A DNA stretch of 52,067 bases from Actinomycetota bacterium (GTDB taxonomy: Bacteria > Actinomycetota > Actinomycetes > Nanopelagicales > Nanopelagicaceae): contig CANLEG010000002.1 of NCBI GenBank assembly GCA_947489605.1, positions 1 through 52,067 on the forward strand. Reading direction: 5' to 3'. Below are positions 25,893 to 34,432 of this stretch, piece after piece (the stretch's first letter is position 1; every line of letters begins with the position of its first letter). Under the pieces are notes generated by a model. It was not told where the DNA came from. It saw nothing but the letters and a program-made list of their open reading frames with translations, and searched no databases. The translations under genes and the position numbers were made by a program.

Positions 25893-27215
25893 GTGAATCC
25901 CACCGCCATAAGAACAGTAGATTTTCGTGGGCGTTCGTTATCAAAAGCCCAATATCGCAGCGAACTTCCGCGTGCAAAGTTAGATATTGATACGGCGCTT
26001 TCAAGTATCTCTCCGATTTTAGAGACCGTTAAGACTGGAACCGAAATAGATCTCCTCAATCTCTGTGAAAAATTTGATGGAGTAAGACCAAAATCAATTC
26101 GAGTTCCCAAAGCGGAGATAAAGAGCGCGCTTGAAAATCTCAACCCTGAAATTAGAAGTGCCCTTGAAGAGGCGATTCGTCGAATCACAAAAGCGCATAC
26201 TGACCAACTTCGAAGCGAAATTTTCACCCAAGTTGTTTCTGGTGGTGAAGTTACGCACAAACAAATACCCGTTGATCGCGTTGGACTTTATGTTCCTGGT
26301 GGGCGAGCGGTTTATCCGAGTTCGGTAATTATGAATGTTGTACCAGCACAAATCGCAAAGGTTAAAAGCATTGCGGTTGCATCACCACCGCAAGTTGAAA
26401 ATGGTGGCCTACCTAATCAAACAATTCTTGCAGCCTGTGCGTTGCTTGGAGTAGATGAGGTATATGCAATTGGTGGAGCTCAGGCGATTGCAATGTTTGC
26501 TTATGGAGTTGCAGGTGTTTGTGAAAATGTTGACGTAGTAACTGGTCCCGGGAACATTTATGTTGCGGCAGCAAAGCGCGCATTACGAGGAATTGTCGGG
26601 ATTGATTCGGAAGCGGGACCTACTGAAGTCGCGGTCTTGGCTGATGAAAGCGCCATTGCCGGTGAAGTCGCTGCTGATTTGATTAGTCAGGCTGAACATG
26701 ATGTTATTGCGGCAGCGATATTGGTCACGGATTCAGTCGCGCTAGCCGATGCGGTAAAGGCGGAATTAGAAATCAGGGTTTCAAAAACAAAGCACGAAGA
26801 GCGAATTCGTACTGCACTTTCGGGTGTGCAGTCAGCGATAGTTCTAGTTGATTCGGTTGGGCAAGGTTTAGATGTTGTAAATGCCTACGCAGCAGAACAC
26901 TTGGAAATTCAAACGAAAAATTCTAAATCTGATGCGCAGCAAATTAGAAATGCTGGTGCGGTTTTCATCGGAAGATTCACCCCAGTTTCGTTGGGAGATT
27001 ATTCAGCTGGCTCAAATCACGTTCTTCCTACTGGTGGTTGCGCCTGTCATTCGAGTGGATTATCGGTTCAAACATTTCTTAAGGGTGTCAGTTTCATTGA
27101 ATATAACGAGAGCGCATTTACTGAAATTGCAGCGAATGTAATTACTCTTGCTAATTCCGAGGATCTGCCGGCTCATGGTGAAGCGATGAGCGTACGTTTT
27201 GAAGGGAAGAAGTAA
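25893..27215 (+). CDS. hisD: Histidinol dehydrogenase
   Basis: HisD is the zinc- and NAD-dependent enzyme that oxidises L-histidinol to histidine in the last two steps of the pathway. Of its 440 residues, [34 protein letters not shown] (zinc ligands) and AEHLEIQ (catalytic Glu-His) are all intact. GTG 25893 opens the histidine operon. The stop abuts the GTG of hisC without any gap. Confidence 0.96.
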   Translation: MNPTAIRTVDFRGRSLSKAQYRSELPRAKLDIDTALSSISPILETVKTGTEIDLLNLCEKFDGVRPKSIRVPKAEIKSALENLNPEIRSALEEAIRRITKAHTDQLRSEIFTQVVSGGEVTHKQIPVDRVGLYVPGGRAVYPSSVIMNVVPAQIAKVKSIAVASPPQVENGGLPNQTILAACALLGVDEVYAIGGAQAIAMFAYGVAGVCENVDVVTGPGNIYVAAAKRALRGIVGIDSEAGPTEVAVLADESAIAGEVAADLISQAEHDVIAAAILVTDSVALADAVKAELEIRVSKTKHEERIRTALSGVQSAIVLVDSVGQGLDVVNAYAAEHLEIQTKNSKSDAQQIRNAGAVFIGRFTPVSLGDYSAGSNHVLPTGGCACHSSGLSVQTFLKGVSFIEYNESAFTEIAANVITLANSEDLPAHGEAMSVRFEGKK

Positions 27216-28322
27216 GTGTCGAATCAAGATAATGCGAGCTGGCCAACTTGGTTACCGATTCGCAGCGCGCTTGCAGATTTGAAGCCATACGGTGCGCCAC
27301 AAATAACTGATGTCACAGCTCTAAATACAAATGAAAATCCTTATCAGTTACCTGATGTAGTTGTTAGTCAGATGCTTGAGGCCTTACCTAAGGTGTTACA
27401 GAATCTAAATCGTTATCCAGATCGTGATGCAAATGCTCTTCGTTCGTCGCTAGCTTCCTATATAAATGAAACTACATCGTATAAATTTAGCGTTGCCAAT
27501 ATTTGGGCTGCAAATGGCAGCAACGAAATATTGCAAACGCTGATGCTTGCTTGTGGGGGCAGGGGAGCGTTGGGCTTTGTACCTTCGTATTCTGTTCACC
27601 CCTTGATTGCTAAAGCCACTGGAACTTCATGGATTTCTAATGACCGCGATAAGAATTTCGATTTAGATGTTGATAAAGCCATTCAAGTAATTGCCGATAA
27701 GAAACCGGGCATTACCTTTATTACGACACCAAATAATCCGACAGGAACAGCGACTTCATATGAGGATTTAGAGAAACTAGCGATTGCAGCAAGTCAGATT
27801 GAGGGTTTGCTCATAGTTGATGAGGCGTACTCCGAATTTTCTGAAGAGAAATCGGCAGTTAATTTAATTTCAAAATACCCAAATGTTGTTGTTGTCCGAA
27901 CCATGAGTAAAGCATTTGCATTCGCTGGCGCCCGCGTCGGTTATGCAGTCTGTGATGAAGCGGTTGTGAATGCGATGCTCGTAACTAGATTGCCTTACCA
28001 TTTGAGCTCTACAACTCAAGCCCTTGCATTGGTGGCACTAAATAATTCAAAGTTGTTGCTTGCTGAAGTTGATGCCCTAATAGCCGAGCGCAATCGGGTT
28101 GCGAATGAACTTACCAAACTGGGTTTCGAAGTCTCTCCAAGTAGCGCAAACTTCTTGATCTTTAGCGGCTTCGCTGGCGATTCAAAATCAGTCTGGAAGG
28201 CGCTAGTTAGTGATGGAGTTTTAGTTCGAGATGTCGGACTTGATGGGTATTTGAGAGTAACTATTGGATTGCCGGACGAGAACCAGCAATTTTTAGCGGC
28301 AATCGCATCTCATAGGCCATAA
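27216..28322 (+). CDS. hisC: Histidinol-phosphate aminotransferase
   Basis: HisC is the PLP-dependent class I/II aminotransferase that makes histidinol phosphate from imidazole-acetol phosphate. The 368-residue protein shows NENPY near the start, TPNNPTGT, VDEAYSEF and the PLP-lysine motif RTMSKAFAFAGARVGY. The start is GTG 27216, directly after the hisD stop. The 49 bases between hisC and hisB are AT-rich and could hold a secondary promoter, but I see no convincing one. Confidence 0.95.
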   Translation: MSNQDNASWPTWLPIRSALADLKPYGAPQITDVTALNTNENPYQLPDVVVSQMLEALPKVLQNLNRYPDRDANALRSSLASYINETTSYKFSVANIWAANGSNEILQTLMLACGGRGALGFVPSYSVHPLIAKATGTSWISNDRDKNFDLDVDKAIQVIADKKPGITFITTPNNPTGTATSYEDLEKLAIAASQIEGLLIVDEAYSEFSEEKSAVNLISKYPNVVVVRTMSKAFAFAGARVGYAVCDEAVVNAMLVTRLPYHLSSTTQALALVALNNSKLLLAEVDALIAERNRVANELTKLGFEVSPSSANFLIFSGFAGDSKSVWKALVSDGVLVRDVGLDGYLRVTIGLPDENQQFLAAIASHRP

Positions 28323-28371
28323 TTACTTATTATTTTAGGTTAATCAGAAGAGAACGCTAAAGAGGAGAGAT

Positions 28372-28956
28372 ATGAGAACCGCACACGTAGTTCGCGCAAC
28401 GAAGGAATCTAGCGTTGATGTAAAAATCAATATAGATGGAACTGGTGCCATCGATATTGATACTGGCGTCCCATTCTTTGATCACATGCTCTCACAATTA
28501 GGAAAGCACGCTGGCTTTGATTTAACTGTTAAAACTAAGGGCGATGTTGATGTCGATTCCCACCATACGGTTGAAGACACATCACTTGCATTTGGCCAAG
28601 CCTTACGCGAAGCCTTAGGCGACAAAGCAGGAATTCGTCGCTTTGGTGATGCGATGGTTCCACTTGATGAAGTGTTGGTTCAAGCAGCAGTTGATCTTTC
28701 AGGTAGACCTTATTTAGTTCACCGCCAACCAGAGATAGTTGAACTAATTGGAACTTTTGATACAACTTTAGGTCGCCATATTTGGGAATCGATTGTTGCA
28801 GAAGCGCGCATCGCACTCCATGTTCGTGTTCTTGAAGGACGAAATGCACACCACGTTTTTGAAGCACAATTTAAAGCCGTGGCCCGCGCCTTGCGTGATG
28901 CTTGCGCAATCGACAATCGTGTTACCGGAATTCCATCAACCAAGGGCGTTCTTTGA
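28372..28956 (+). CDS. hisB: Imidazoleglycerol-phosphate dehydratase
   Basis: HisB dehydrates imidazole-glycerol phosphate in the sixth step of histidine synthesis. The 194-residue monofunctional form has the manganese-binding repeats typical of the family: [16 protein letters not shown] and [17 protein letters not shown] in the first half, and [20 protein letters not shown] in the second. A strong Shine-Dalgarno (GAGGAGAG) precedes the ATG. The stop overlaps the TTG start of hisH (TTGA). Confidence 0.97.
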   Translation: MRTAHVVRATKESSVDVKINIDGTGAIDIDTGVPFFDHMLSQLGKHAGFDLTVKTKGDVDVDSHHTVEDTSLAFGQALREALGDKAGIRRFGDAMVPLDEVLVQAAVDLSGRPYLVHRQPEIVELIGTFDTTLGRHIWESIVAEARIALHVRVLEGRNAHHVFEAQFKAVARALRDACAIDNRVTGIPSTKGVL

Positions 28957-29549
28957 TCGCAATTCTTGATTATGGTTCTGGCAATCTACGTTCTGCCGAA
29001 CGCGCTTTTCAAATTGCAGCCGAGAAAGTTGTTGTAACTCAGGATCCAAAGGTTTGCCGTGAAGCTAGGGCACTTGTAGTTCCTGGAGTTGGTGCATTTG
29101 CTGCCTGCATGGATCAATTGCTAAGTGTTGGTGGAGCAGAAATCATTGCAGAGCGAGTTGCACTGGCTCGTCCAATTTTCGGAATCTGTGTTGGAATGCA
29201 GATATTTTTTGATTCTAGTTCGGAGAAAATTCAAAAAACCGGCCTGGGTATATTGCCAGGAAATATAAGTGAAATAACTGCACCGATTTTGCCGCACATG
29301 GGTTGGAACACTGTTTCACCTGCGGAAGATTCTAAACTTTTCAGTGGAGTTGAGAACGAATCATTTTATTTCGTGCACTCTTATGCCGCGAAAGATCCAG
29401 TTAAGAGCGCCGCAAACACAATTTCAAATTATGGCGAAGATTTCCTTGCAGCTGTTGAGAAAGATTTTATTGTCGCGACCCAGTTTCACCCAGAGAAAAG
29501 TGGCGCAGCCGGCGCGAAATTGATTTCCAATTGGGTTGAATCTCTATGA
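28953..29549 (+). CDS. hisH: Imidazole glycerol phosphate synthase, glutaminase subunit
   Basis: HisH releases ammonia from glutamine and passes it to HisF. The class I glutamine amidotransferase triad is complete: Cys79 in FGICVGMQ, His179 in TQFHPEKSG and the following Glu181. I set the start at TTG 28953, which overlaps the hisB stop and gives the standard [11 protein letters not shown] beginning; an upstream in-frame ATG at 28902 lies inside hisB. Length is 198 residues. The stop overlaps hisA (ATGA). Confidence 0.95.
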   Translation: MIAILDYGSGNLRSAERAFQIAAEKVVVTQDPKVCREARALVVPGVGAFAACMDQLLSVGGAEIIAERVALARPIFGICVGMQIFFDSSSEKIQKTGLGILPGNISEITAPILPHMGWNTVSPAEDSKLFSGVENESFYFVHSYAAKDPVKSAANTISNYGEDFLAAVEKDFIVATQFHPEKSGAAGAKLISNWVESL

Positions 29550-30277
29550 CCTTGCCAGAGCTACAGATTTTGCCGGCAATTGATATCAAAGATGGCCGAG
29601 CCGTCCGACTCTTTCAGGGAGAATTGGCCAAAGAGAGCAATTACGGATTACCGGTAGAAGTAGCGCAAGATTTTTCTGCTACAGGTGCAAGTTGGATTCA
29701 CCTAGTTGATCTCGATGCTGCGTTTGGCATTGGTAGTAATTTTGAATTAATTCAAGAAGTTATATCCAGCGTTGACATAAAGGTAGAACTCTCTGGCGGA
29801 ATCCGAGATGATGATTCGCTCAAGCGTGCGCTTTCTACAGGTTGCAACAGAGTTAATTTAGGGACTGCAGCAATCGAAAATCCAGAGTGGACTGCAAAAG
29901 TAATTGGGCAATATGGCGAGAAGATTGCCGTTGGTCTTGATGTTAGGGGTCATACCTTGGCAACTCGCGGTTGGACCGAGCAGGGCGGTGATCTCTTTGA
30001 GATGATTTCAAAATTAGATGCAGCTGGTTGTTCGCGTTACATAGTTACAGATGTAACCAAAGATGGAACTCTTTCTGGTCCAAATTTAGAATTATTGCGG
30101 GAAGTTTGTGTCGCTACTTCTGCACCAGTTATTGCAAGTGGCGGAATATCTGCGCTGCAAGACCTGATTGATCTTCGAGCTATGACAAATCTAGGAATTG
30201 AAGGAGCGATTGTCGGTAAGGCAATTTACTCCGGAGCTTTCTCGTTAGCGCAAGCTCTGGAAGTAGCAGTTAAATGA
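29546..30277 (+). CDS. priA: Phosphoribosyl isomerase A (HisA, PriA-like)
   Basis: This (beta/alpha)8 barrel isomerises ProFAR in histidine synthesis. The [14 protein letters not shown] start, the LSGGIRDD motif and [14 protein letters not shown] are HisA/PriA hallmarks. The loop [17 protein letters not shown] resembles the actinobacterial PriA loop (ARGWT), whose enzymes also do the TrpF reaction of tryptophan synthesis. Dual function is inferred from this similarity and cannot be proved here; finding a separate trpF in the genome would argue against it. It overlaps hisH and hisF by four bases each. Confidence 0.92.
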   Translation: MTLPELQILPAIDIKDGRAVRLFQGELAKESNYGLPVEVAQDFSATGASWIHLVDLDAAFGIGSNFELIQEVISSVDIKVELSGGIRDDDSLKRALSTGCNRVNLGTAAIENPEWTAKVIGQYGEKIAVGLDVRGHTLATRGWTEQGGDLFEMISKLDAAGCSRYIVTDVTKDGTLSGPNLELLREVCVATSAPVIASGGISALQDLIDLRAMTNLGIEGAIVGKAIYSGAFSLAQALEVAVK

Positions 30278-31035
30278 CGCTAGCGAAGAGAATTATTCCG
30301 TGCCTCGATGTTGCTGGTGGCCGAGTTGTTAAAGGTGTGAACTTTAAAGATTTAGTTGATGCTGGCGACCCGGTCGAGCTAGCAAAAAAATACAATCTTG
30401 AAGGCGCTGACGAGTTAACTTTTCTAGATATTTCGGCGAGTATCGAAGAGCGCGCAACAACTCTAGAGATTGTTCGCAAGACTGCCGAACAAGTATTCAT
30501 ACCTCTCACAGTAGGTGGCGGAATTCGCAGTGCCGAAAATGTAAACGAATTACTACGAGCAGGCGCCGATAAAGTTTCAATCAATACTGCGGCAATAAGT
30601 CGACCTGATTTAATAAATGAAATTTCAGATCGATTTGGCAATCAAGTTTTAGTTTTATCGGTAGATGCCAGACGAGCAGATACAAAATCTGGATTCGAAG
30701 TTACGACACATGGTGGCCGCAATAGTTCTGGTCTAGATGCCCTTGCTTGGATTGAAGAAGGAATTCTTAGAGGCGTCGGGGAAATTCTTTTGAATTCAAT
30801 GGATGCAGATGGGACCAAATCTGGATTTGATATAGAGATGTTAAAGGCGGTCCGAAAAATTTCTAGCGTCCCAGTGATTGCAAGTGGTGGTGCCGGAAAG
30901 ATTTCAGATTTTGCTCAAGCAATTGAAGCTGGCGCAGATGCCGTCTTAGCCGCAAGCGTCTTTCACTTCGGTGAATTTACGATTGCCGATGTGAAGAAAG
31001 ATCTTGCGAAACACGGTTTCCCAATTCGCGCATGA
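30274..31035 (+). CDS. hisF: Imidazole glycerol phosphate synthase, cyclase subunit
   Basis: HisF closes the imidazole ring using ammonia from HisH and releases AICAR. The 253-residue barrel has the catalytic aspartates in [17 protein letters not shown] (Asp11) and [14 protein letters not shown] (Asp near 130), plus VGGGIRS and ASGGAG phosphate-binding loops. It starts in the hisA stop (ATGA). Many actinobacteria have an inositol-phosphatase-like gene between hisA and hisF; none is present here. Confidence 0.96.
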   Translation: MTLAKRIIPCLDVAGGRVVKGVNFKDLVDAGDPVELAKKYNLEGADELTFLDISASIEERATTLEIVRKTAEQVFIPLTVGGGIRSAENVNELLRAGADKVSINTAAISRPDLINEISDRFGNQVLVLSVDARRADTKSGFEVTTHGGRNSSGLDALAWIEEGILRGVGEILLNSMDADGTKSGFDIEMLKAVRKISSVPVIASGGAGKISDFAQAIEAGADAVLAASVFHFGEFTIADVKKDLAKHGFPIRA

Positions 31036-31059
31036 TTGAAAATAGTGGACAATAGAGGC

Positions 31060-31392
31060 ATGTCCAGCATCCCAATTTCGATTGCAGAGCGCTTAGCCGC
31101 AGGTGAATTAATTGCGGCGATTGCGCAGGATGCCGAGAATAAAGAAGTTTTGATGATGGCGTGGATGAATCAAGAAGCTCTTGAAAAAACTTTAGAAACA
31201 AAACGAGCAACGTACTGGAGCCGTAGTCGAAACTCGCTCTGGATTAAGGGCGAAACTTCTGGTCACTTCCAAGAAGTTTTATCTCTAGCTTTCGATTGTG
31301 ATAGCGATTGTATTTTGTTACAAGTGAAACAAATTGGTGCTGCCTGCCATACCGGTGAGCGTAGTTGTTTCCATAGAGAAGTAGCTTTGTAA
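31060..31392 (+). CDS. hisI: Phosphoribosyl-AMP cyclohydrolase
   Basis: HisI is the zinc enzyme that opens the adenine ring of PR-AMP in the third step of histidine synthesis. The roughly 110-residue single-domain form shows [31 protein letters not shown], the metal-binding DCDSDC, and [13 protein letters not shown] 31060 gives the usual length; GTG 31045 and TTG 31036 are in-frame alternatives. HisE (the ATP pyrophosphohydrolase) and HisG are not in the window. The stop overlaps the next small ORF (TAATG). Confidence 0.94.
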   Translation: MSSIPISIAERLAAGELIAAIAQDAENKEVLMMAWMNQEALEKTLETKRATYWSRSRNSLWIKGETSGHFQEVLSLAFDCDSDCILLQVKQIGAACHTGERSCFHREVAL

Positions 31393-31541
31393 TGCTCAAA
31401 TTGTCATTGCTCTTTATCTCAGTTTTTGTAATCGGTTATTTAATTCTGCGCTTATCTAGACGAGGTATATCAAAGAAGTATGACCGCAAACCAGAAAATT
31501 CCTGGAGCGCATTAAATGATGGAATTGATCCCACGCTATGA
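31392..31541 (+). CDS. 49-residue membrane protein, C-terminal remnant-like form of Trp-operon-associated membrane protein
   Basis: The short frame begins in the hisI stop (TAATG) and ends in the start of the next gene (ATGA), so both junctions look like the coupled junctions of real genes here. It encodes one membrane segment (about residues 3-20), a basic SRRGISKKYDR turn and a tail ending WSALNDGIDPTL. From memory, the C-terminus of the actinobacterial Trp_oprn_chp (TIGR02234) family has a last membrane helix, a basic RY(D/E)R stretch and a WxALDxGxDPT tail, and that family often follows hisI. The first three helices would be missing. Function is unknown. Confidence 0.7.
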   Translation: MLKLSLLFISVFVIGYLILRLSRRGISKKYDRKPENSWSALNDGIDPTL

Positions 31542-32026
31542 ACTTAAACGCTATGAACCTCAAAACGAAGATCACGAAGTTTCAACCCTGGCTAACTTTT
31601 GTATTTAGATTAATTCTTGGTGGCGTTCTTCTCGTTGCAGGCGGCTTGAAGGTCACCGATCCATATGCATCTGCTACCTCGGTTCGGGCATATCAAATCC
31701 TGCCAATTGATTTGGCTAATTTCCTTGGGTTCGTGCTCCCATTTGCTGAAGTAGCTATCGGATTATTTCTAATTGTTGGAATTTGGGTTCGCCTCGCAGC
31801 AATTGCAGGTGGCTCACTAATGATCATGTTTATTATTGCAATTGGCCAAGCATGGATTCGAGGAATCTCATTAGATTGCGGATGTTTTGGGAAGGGCGGT
31901 CTTCTTGAAACCAATGAACTCCCAGTTTGGACTTACACAGTCGAAATCGCAAGAGACATTGCACTTGCGCTATTAGCTGGTTACATATTTCGCTTCCCGC
32001 AGGGTAAATTAGGTTTCGACAAATAA
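31538..32026 (+). CDS. MauE/DoxX-like redox-associated membrane protein
   Basis: The 162-residue protein has four membrane segments (about 20-36, 61-81, 86-106 and 134-152) and the conserved VAGGLKVTDP motif after the first, as in MauE/DoxX proteins. Cys114 and Cys116 lie in DCGCFG at the end of the third helix, a CxC pair fit for electron exchange across the membrane. MauE-like proteins often accompany thioredoxin-fold partners, and a DsbA-like gene follows 29 bases downstream. A second in-frame ATG at 31553 would remove five residues. Direction of electron flow is unknown. Confidence 0.8.
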   Translation: MNLNAMNLKTKITKFQPWLTFVFRLILGGVLLVAGGLKVTDPYASATSVRAYQILPIDLANFLGFVLPFAEVAIGLFLIVGIWVRLAAIAGGSLMIMFIIAIGQAWIRGISLDCGCFGKGGLLETNELPVWTYTVEIARDIALALLAGYIFRFPQGKLGFDK

Positions 32027-32055
32027 CAGCTGGTTAAACATCTAGGAGAAATGCA

Positions 32056-32757
32056 ATGGCAAACGGTAAATCAGGCGATAAAGGATTACGCGCAATCGTA
32101 ATTGGGATGATTGTTTTTGTTATAACAATCACTGGAGTTTTCATTTATTTCGATAAGAAGCCCGCAACGAATGTTGCTTCGCCAGGATCAATCTCTAAGG
32201 CCGATGGTTCAGGATTAGTCTTTAATCCAGAGTTAACCAACCAGATAGACATCTGGGAAGATTTCCAATGTCCAGCTTGTCGCAGTTTTGAAGCGGTAAA
32301 TAATGAATACATCAAGAAGGTAATTGCAGAGAAGAAGGCTAAAGTTGTTTTTCACCCACTTACATTTATTGGGGAGCGCTCAAGCAATGGAGTTAATGAA
32401 TCAATAATCGCTGCAAATGCTTCAGCTTGTGCGATGGATGAAGGCAAGTTCCTTGAGATGCACGAACTGATTTATCAGAATCAGGGAGCCGAGAATTCTG
32501 GTCGATACTCTAAAGAATTTATGATCATGCTAGGAATTAAGGCTGGCTTAAGTTCAGCTAAATTCCAAGATTGTGTAAGCAATGGAAATTACGATGACTG
32601 GACTCAAGCAAGTGCTTCGTTTGCAGCAGTCAAGAATGTTAATTCGACACCAACTGTTACCGTGAATGGTAAGGAATTGAGTCGAGAGACACCTGACAAC
32701 GACTACAACAATCCGGCTAAATTTAAAGCCGCTCTTGCTGCTGGTGGAATCAAATAA
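32056..32757 (+). CDS. Membrane-anchored DsbA-family thiol oxidoreductase
   Basis: This 233-residue protein has an N-terminal anchor (about residues 12-32) and an extracytoplasmic thioredoxin-like domain with the active-site C72-P-A-C75 in WEDFQCPACRSF, an inserted helical region, and the cis-proline region STPTVTVNG near residue 200. Two more cysteines (ASACAMDE and FQDCVS) lie in the helical part. Such proteins form or exchange disulfides in exported proteins. It has a good Shine-Dalgarno (AGGAG). Its neighbours, a CxC membrane protein before and lgt after, suggest an envelope-protein maturation group. Confidence 0.9.
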   Translation: MANGKSGDKGLRAIVIGMIVFVITITGVFIYFDKKPATNVASPGSISKADGSGLVFNPELTNQIDIWEDFQCPACRSFEAVNNEYIKKVIAEKKAKVVFHPLTFIGERSSNGVNESIIAANASACAMDEGKFLEMHELIYQNQGAENSGRYSKEFMIMLGIKAGLSSAKFQDCVSNGNYDDWTQASASFAAVKNVNSTPTVTVNGKELSRETPDNDYNNPAKFKAALAAGGIK

Positions 32758-32787
32758 TCTTTAGGGATTGTTATTAGCAAAGTCTAA

Positions 32788-33600
32788 ATGAGGAAATTTA
32801 TCCCAACTCCGAGTTCTTCAACTTTGGAGTTGGGATTTTTTACTTTTCACTACTACGCGCTAGCAATTCTTCTTGGAATTGTTGCTGCTATTTGGTTAAC
32901 AAAGAGACGCTATGCAGCAATGGGAGGAAATCCAAATGAAATTTCCGACCTTGCTTTCTTTGTAATTCCAGCTGGAATAATCGGGGGTCGGATTTACCAT
33001 GTAATAACTTCGCCCCAAAAATACTTTGGCGAGAATGGTTCACCAATTCAAGCAGTGCAAATATGGCGGGGCGGACTTGGAATTTGGGGTGCCATTGCAG
33101 TTGGTGCATTAGCAGCATTCATCTTCTTTAAAGCGAAGAAGAGATCTCTTTCGTTTTACCAATTAGCGGATGCAATTGCTCCTAGTTTATTAATCGCCCA
33201 GGGAATTGGAAGATTTGGCAATTGGTTTAATGGTGAATTATTCGGCAGACCCACATCCCTCTTCTGGGCGCTGGAAATTCCGATAGATAATCGACCAAAT
33301 GGATATGAGAGCTTCACAACATTTCATCCAACATTTCTTTACGAGGCAATCTGGTGTTTCGTAATTGCAGGAGTGATTCTGCGGTTGAAATCTTTCAAAA
33401 ATCTTGCTCGAACAGGAACCGTCTTCGCCTTCTATGTGATGGCGTATTCACTGGGTCGATTCTTTATTGAGGCGATTCGAATCGATGAGGCCAACTTGAT
33501 TCTTGGAATTCGGCTCAATCTCTGGGTATCGGGATTAATGTTTATAGGATCTTTGGCAGTTTTCTTAAGGGGAAGTTCCGGAAATACCCAGAAGATATAA
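32788..33600 (+). CDS. lgt: Prolipoprotein diacylglyceryl transferase
   Basis: Lgt attaches diacylglycerol to the lipobox cysteine of prolipoproteins, the step before LspA. The 270-residue protein has about seven membrane segments; the signature GRFGNWFNGELFGRPT (with the key arginine) and WRGGLGIWGAI are intact, as is the C-terminal GRFFIEAIRID. The usual HGG histidine position appears as RGG, as in several actinobacteria. lspA is about 12 kb upstream in the same window. The start is ATG 32788 with little Shine-Dalgarno. Confidence 0.95.
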   Translation: MRKFIPTPSSSTLELGFFTFHYYALAILLGIVAAIWLTKRRYAAMGGNPNEISDLAFFVIPAGIIGGRIYHVITSPQKYFGENGSPIQAVQIWRGGLGIWGAIAVGALAAFIFFKAKKRSLSFYQLADAIAPSLLIAQGIGRFGNWFNGELFGRPTSLFWALEIPIDNRPNGYESFTTFHPTFLYEAIWCFVIAGVILRLKSFKNLARTGTVFAFYVMAYSLGRFFIEAIRIDEANLILGIRLNLWVSGLMFIGSLAVFLRGSSGNTQKI

Positions 33601-33610
33601 GGTCAAGAGA

Positions 33611-33616
33611 TATGGT
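33611..33616 (+). promoter_or_regulatory. Candidate -10 element for leaderless VIT1-family gene
   Basis: TATGGT at 33611-33616 lies exactly 12 to 7 bases before the ATG at 33623, with TAAGCC between and no Shine-Dalgarno. Confidence 0.4.
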
Positions 33617-33622
33617 TAAGCC

Positions 33623-34330
33623 ATGGCTTTAGAGGATGTTTACCGCAGAAACGCTCATCACAAAACTCATCGTGCAGGTTGGTTGCGCGCTGCAGTTCTT
33701 GGCGCTAATGATGGTTTGGTCTCTACTGCAAGTTTGATGATTGGCGTGTCTGCTGCACGGGCCGATAGTTTTTTAATAACTGCAGGAGCTGCGGGAATCG
33801 CAGCAGGAGCAATGTCGATGGCGGTCGGAGAATATATTTCAGTTAGATCGCAGAATGACATTGAAGAATCTGATCGTTTGTTAGAGATTGAACATTTAGC
33901 AGTTGATCCAGCAGGAGAGTTGGAAGAGTTAATTGAAATCTATATGAACCGTGGTCTTGATCGTGAGTTAGCAACAAAGGTTGCTCAAGCAATGACAGAG
34001 AAAGATGCCCTTGCTGCACATCTTCGTGATGAGCTTGGGCAATTCCCACATACCAAGGCTCGACCGGTTCAAGCCTCTATAGCTTCTGCCCTAAGTTTTA
34101 CAGCCGGTGGACTTATTCCATTTGCTGGCGCACTTGCTCCAACCGTTGGCACAAAGGTTATGAGCATAATTGTCTTTACTCTTTTAGGTTTAATCGGAAC
34201 TGGCGTCTTGAGCGCTCGGATTGCGGGTTCGCCTTACCTGAAAACGACGATTCGAATTCTCATCGGCGGCTCTCTAGGTATGGCAATTACAGCGGGAATC
34301 GGATCTTTGGTTCACCTGACGGGTATATAA
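33623..34330 (+). CDS. VIT1/CCC1 family iron/manganese transporter
   Basis: The 235-residue membrane protein has five hydrophobic segments. The first carries LRAAVLGANDGLVSTASLMIGV and the second AGAMSMAVGEYISVRSQND, the two best-conserved VIT1 motifs, with the Asp and Met that line the metal path. The acidic cytoplasmic loop (residues about 90-145, rich in Glu) matches the metal-binding domain of plant VIT1. Family members export ferrous iron or manganese from the cytoplasm in exchange for protons. Substrate here is inferred. It stands alone between lgt and gltB. Confidence 0.92.
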   Translation: MALEDVYRRNAHHKTHRAGWLRAAVLGANDGLVSTASLMIGVSAARADSFLITAGAAGIAAGAMSMAVGEYISVRSQNDIEESDRLLEIEHLAVDPAGELEELIEIYMNRGLDRELATKVAQAMTEKDALAAHLRDELGQFPHTKARPVQASIASALSFTAGGLIPFAGALAPTVGTKVMSIIVFTLLGLIGTGVLSARIAGSPYLKTTIRILIGGSLGMAITAGIGSLVHLTGI

Positions 34331-34432
34331 ATCCACCCGCGATTGCTATCCTTCTTCCTGTAATCTTCACTCAGTAATTTCTTGGGCCATTGTTGTCCCG
34401 AACCACCTAAGCAAAATTTTTTAGGAGTTTTC

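Noticed and set aside
30270-30641. 123-codon ORF opposite hisF
   Set aside because: Antisense shadow with no recognisable motif.
34382-34432. Upstream TTG start for gltB
   Set aside because: A good Shine-Dalgarno and GTG at 34433 give the usual propeptide before the catalytic cysteine.
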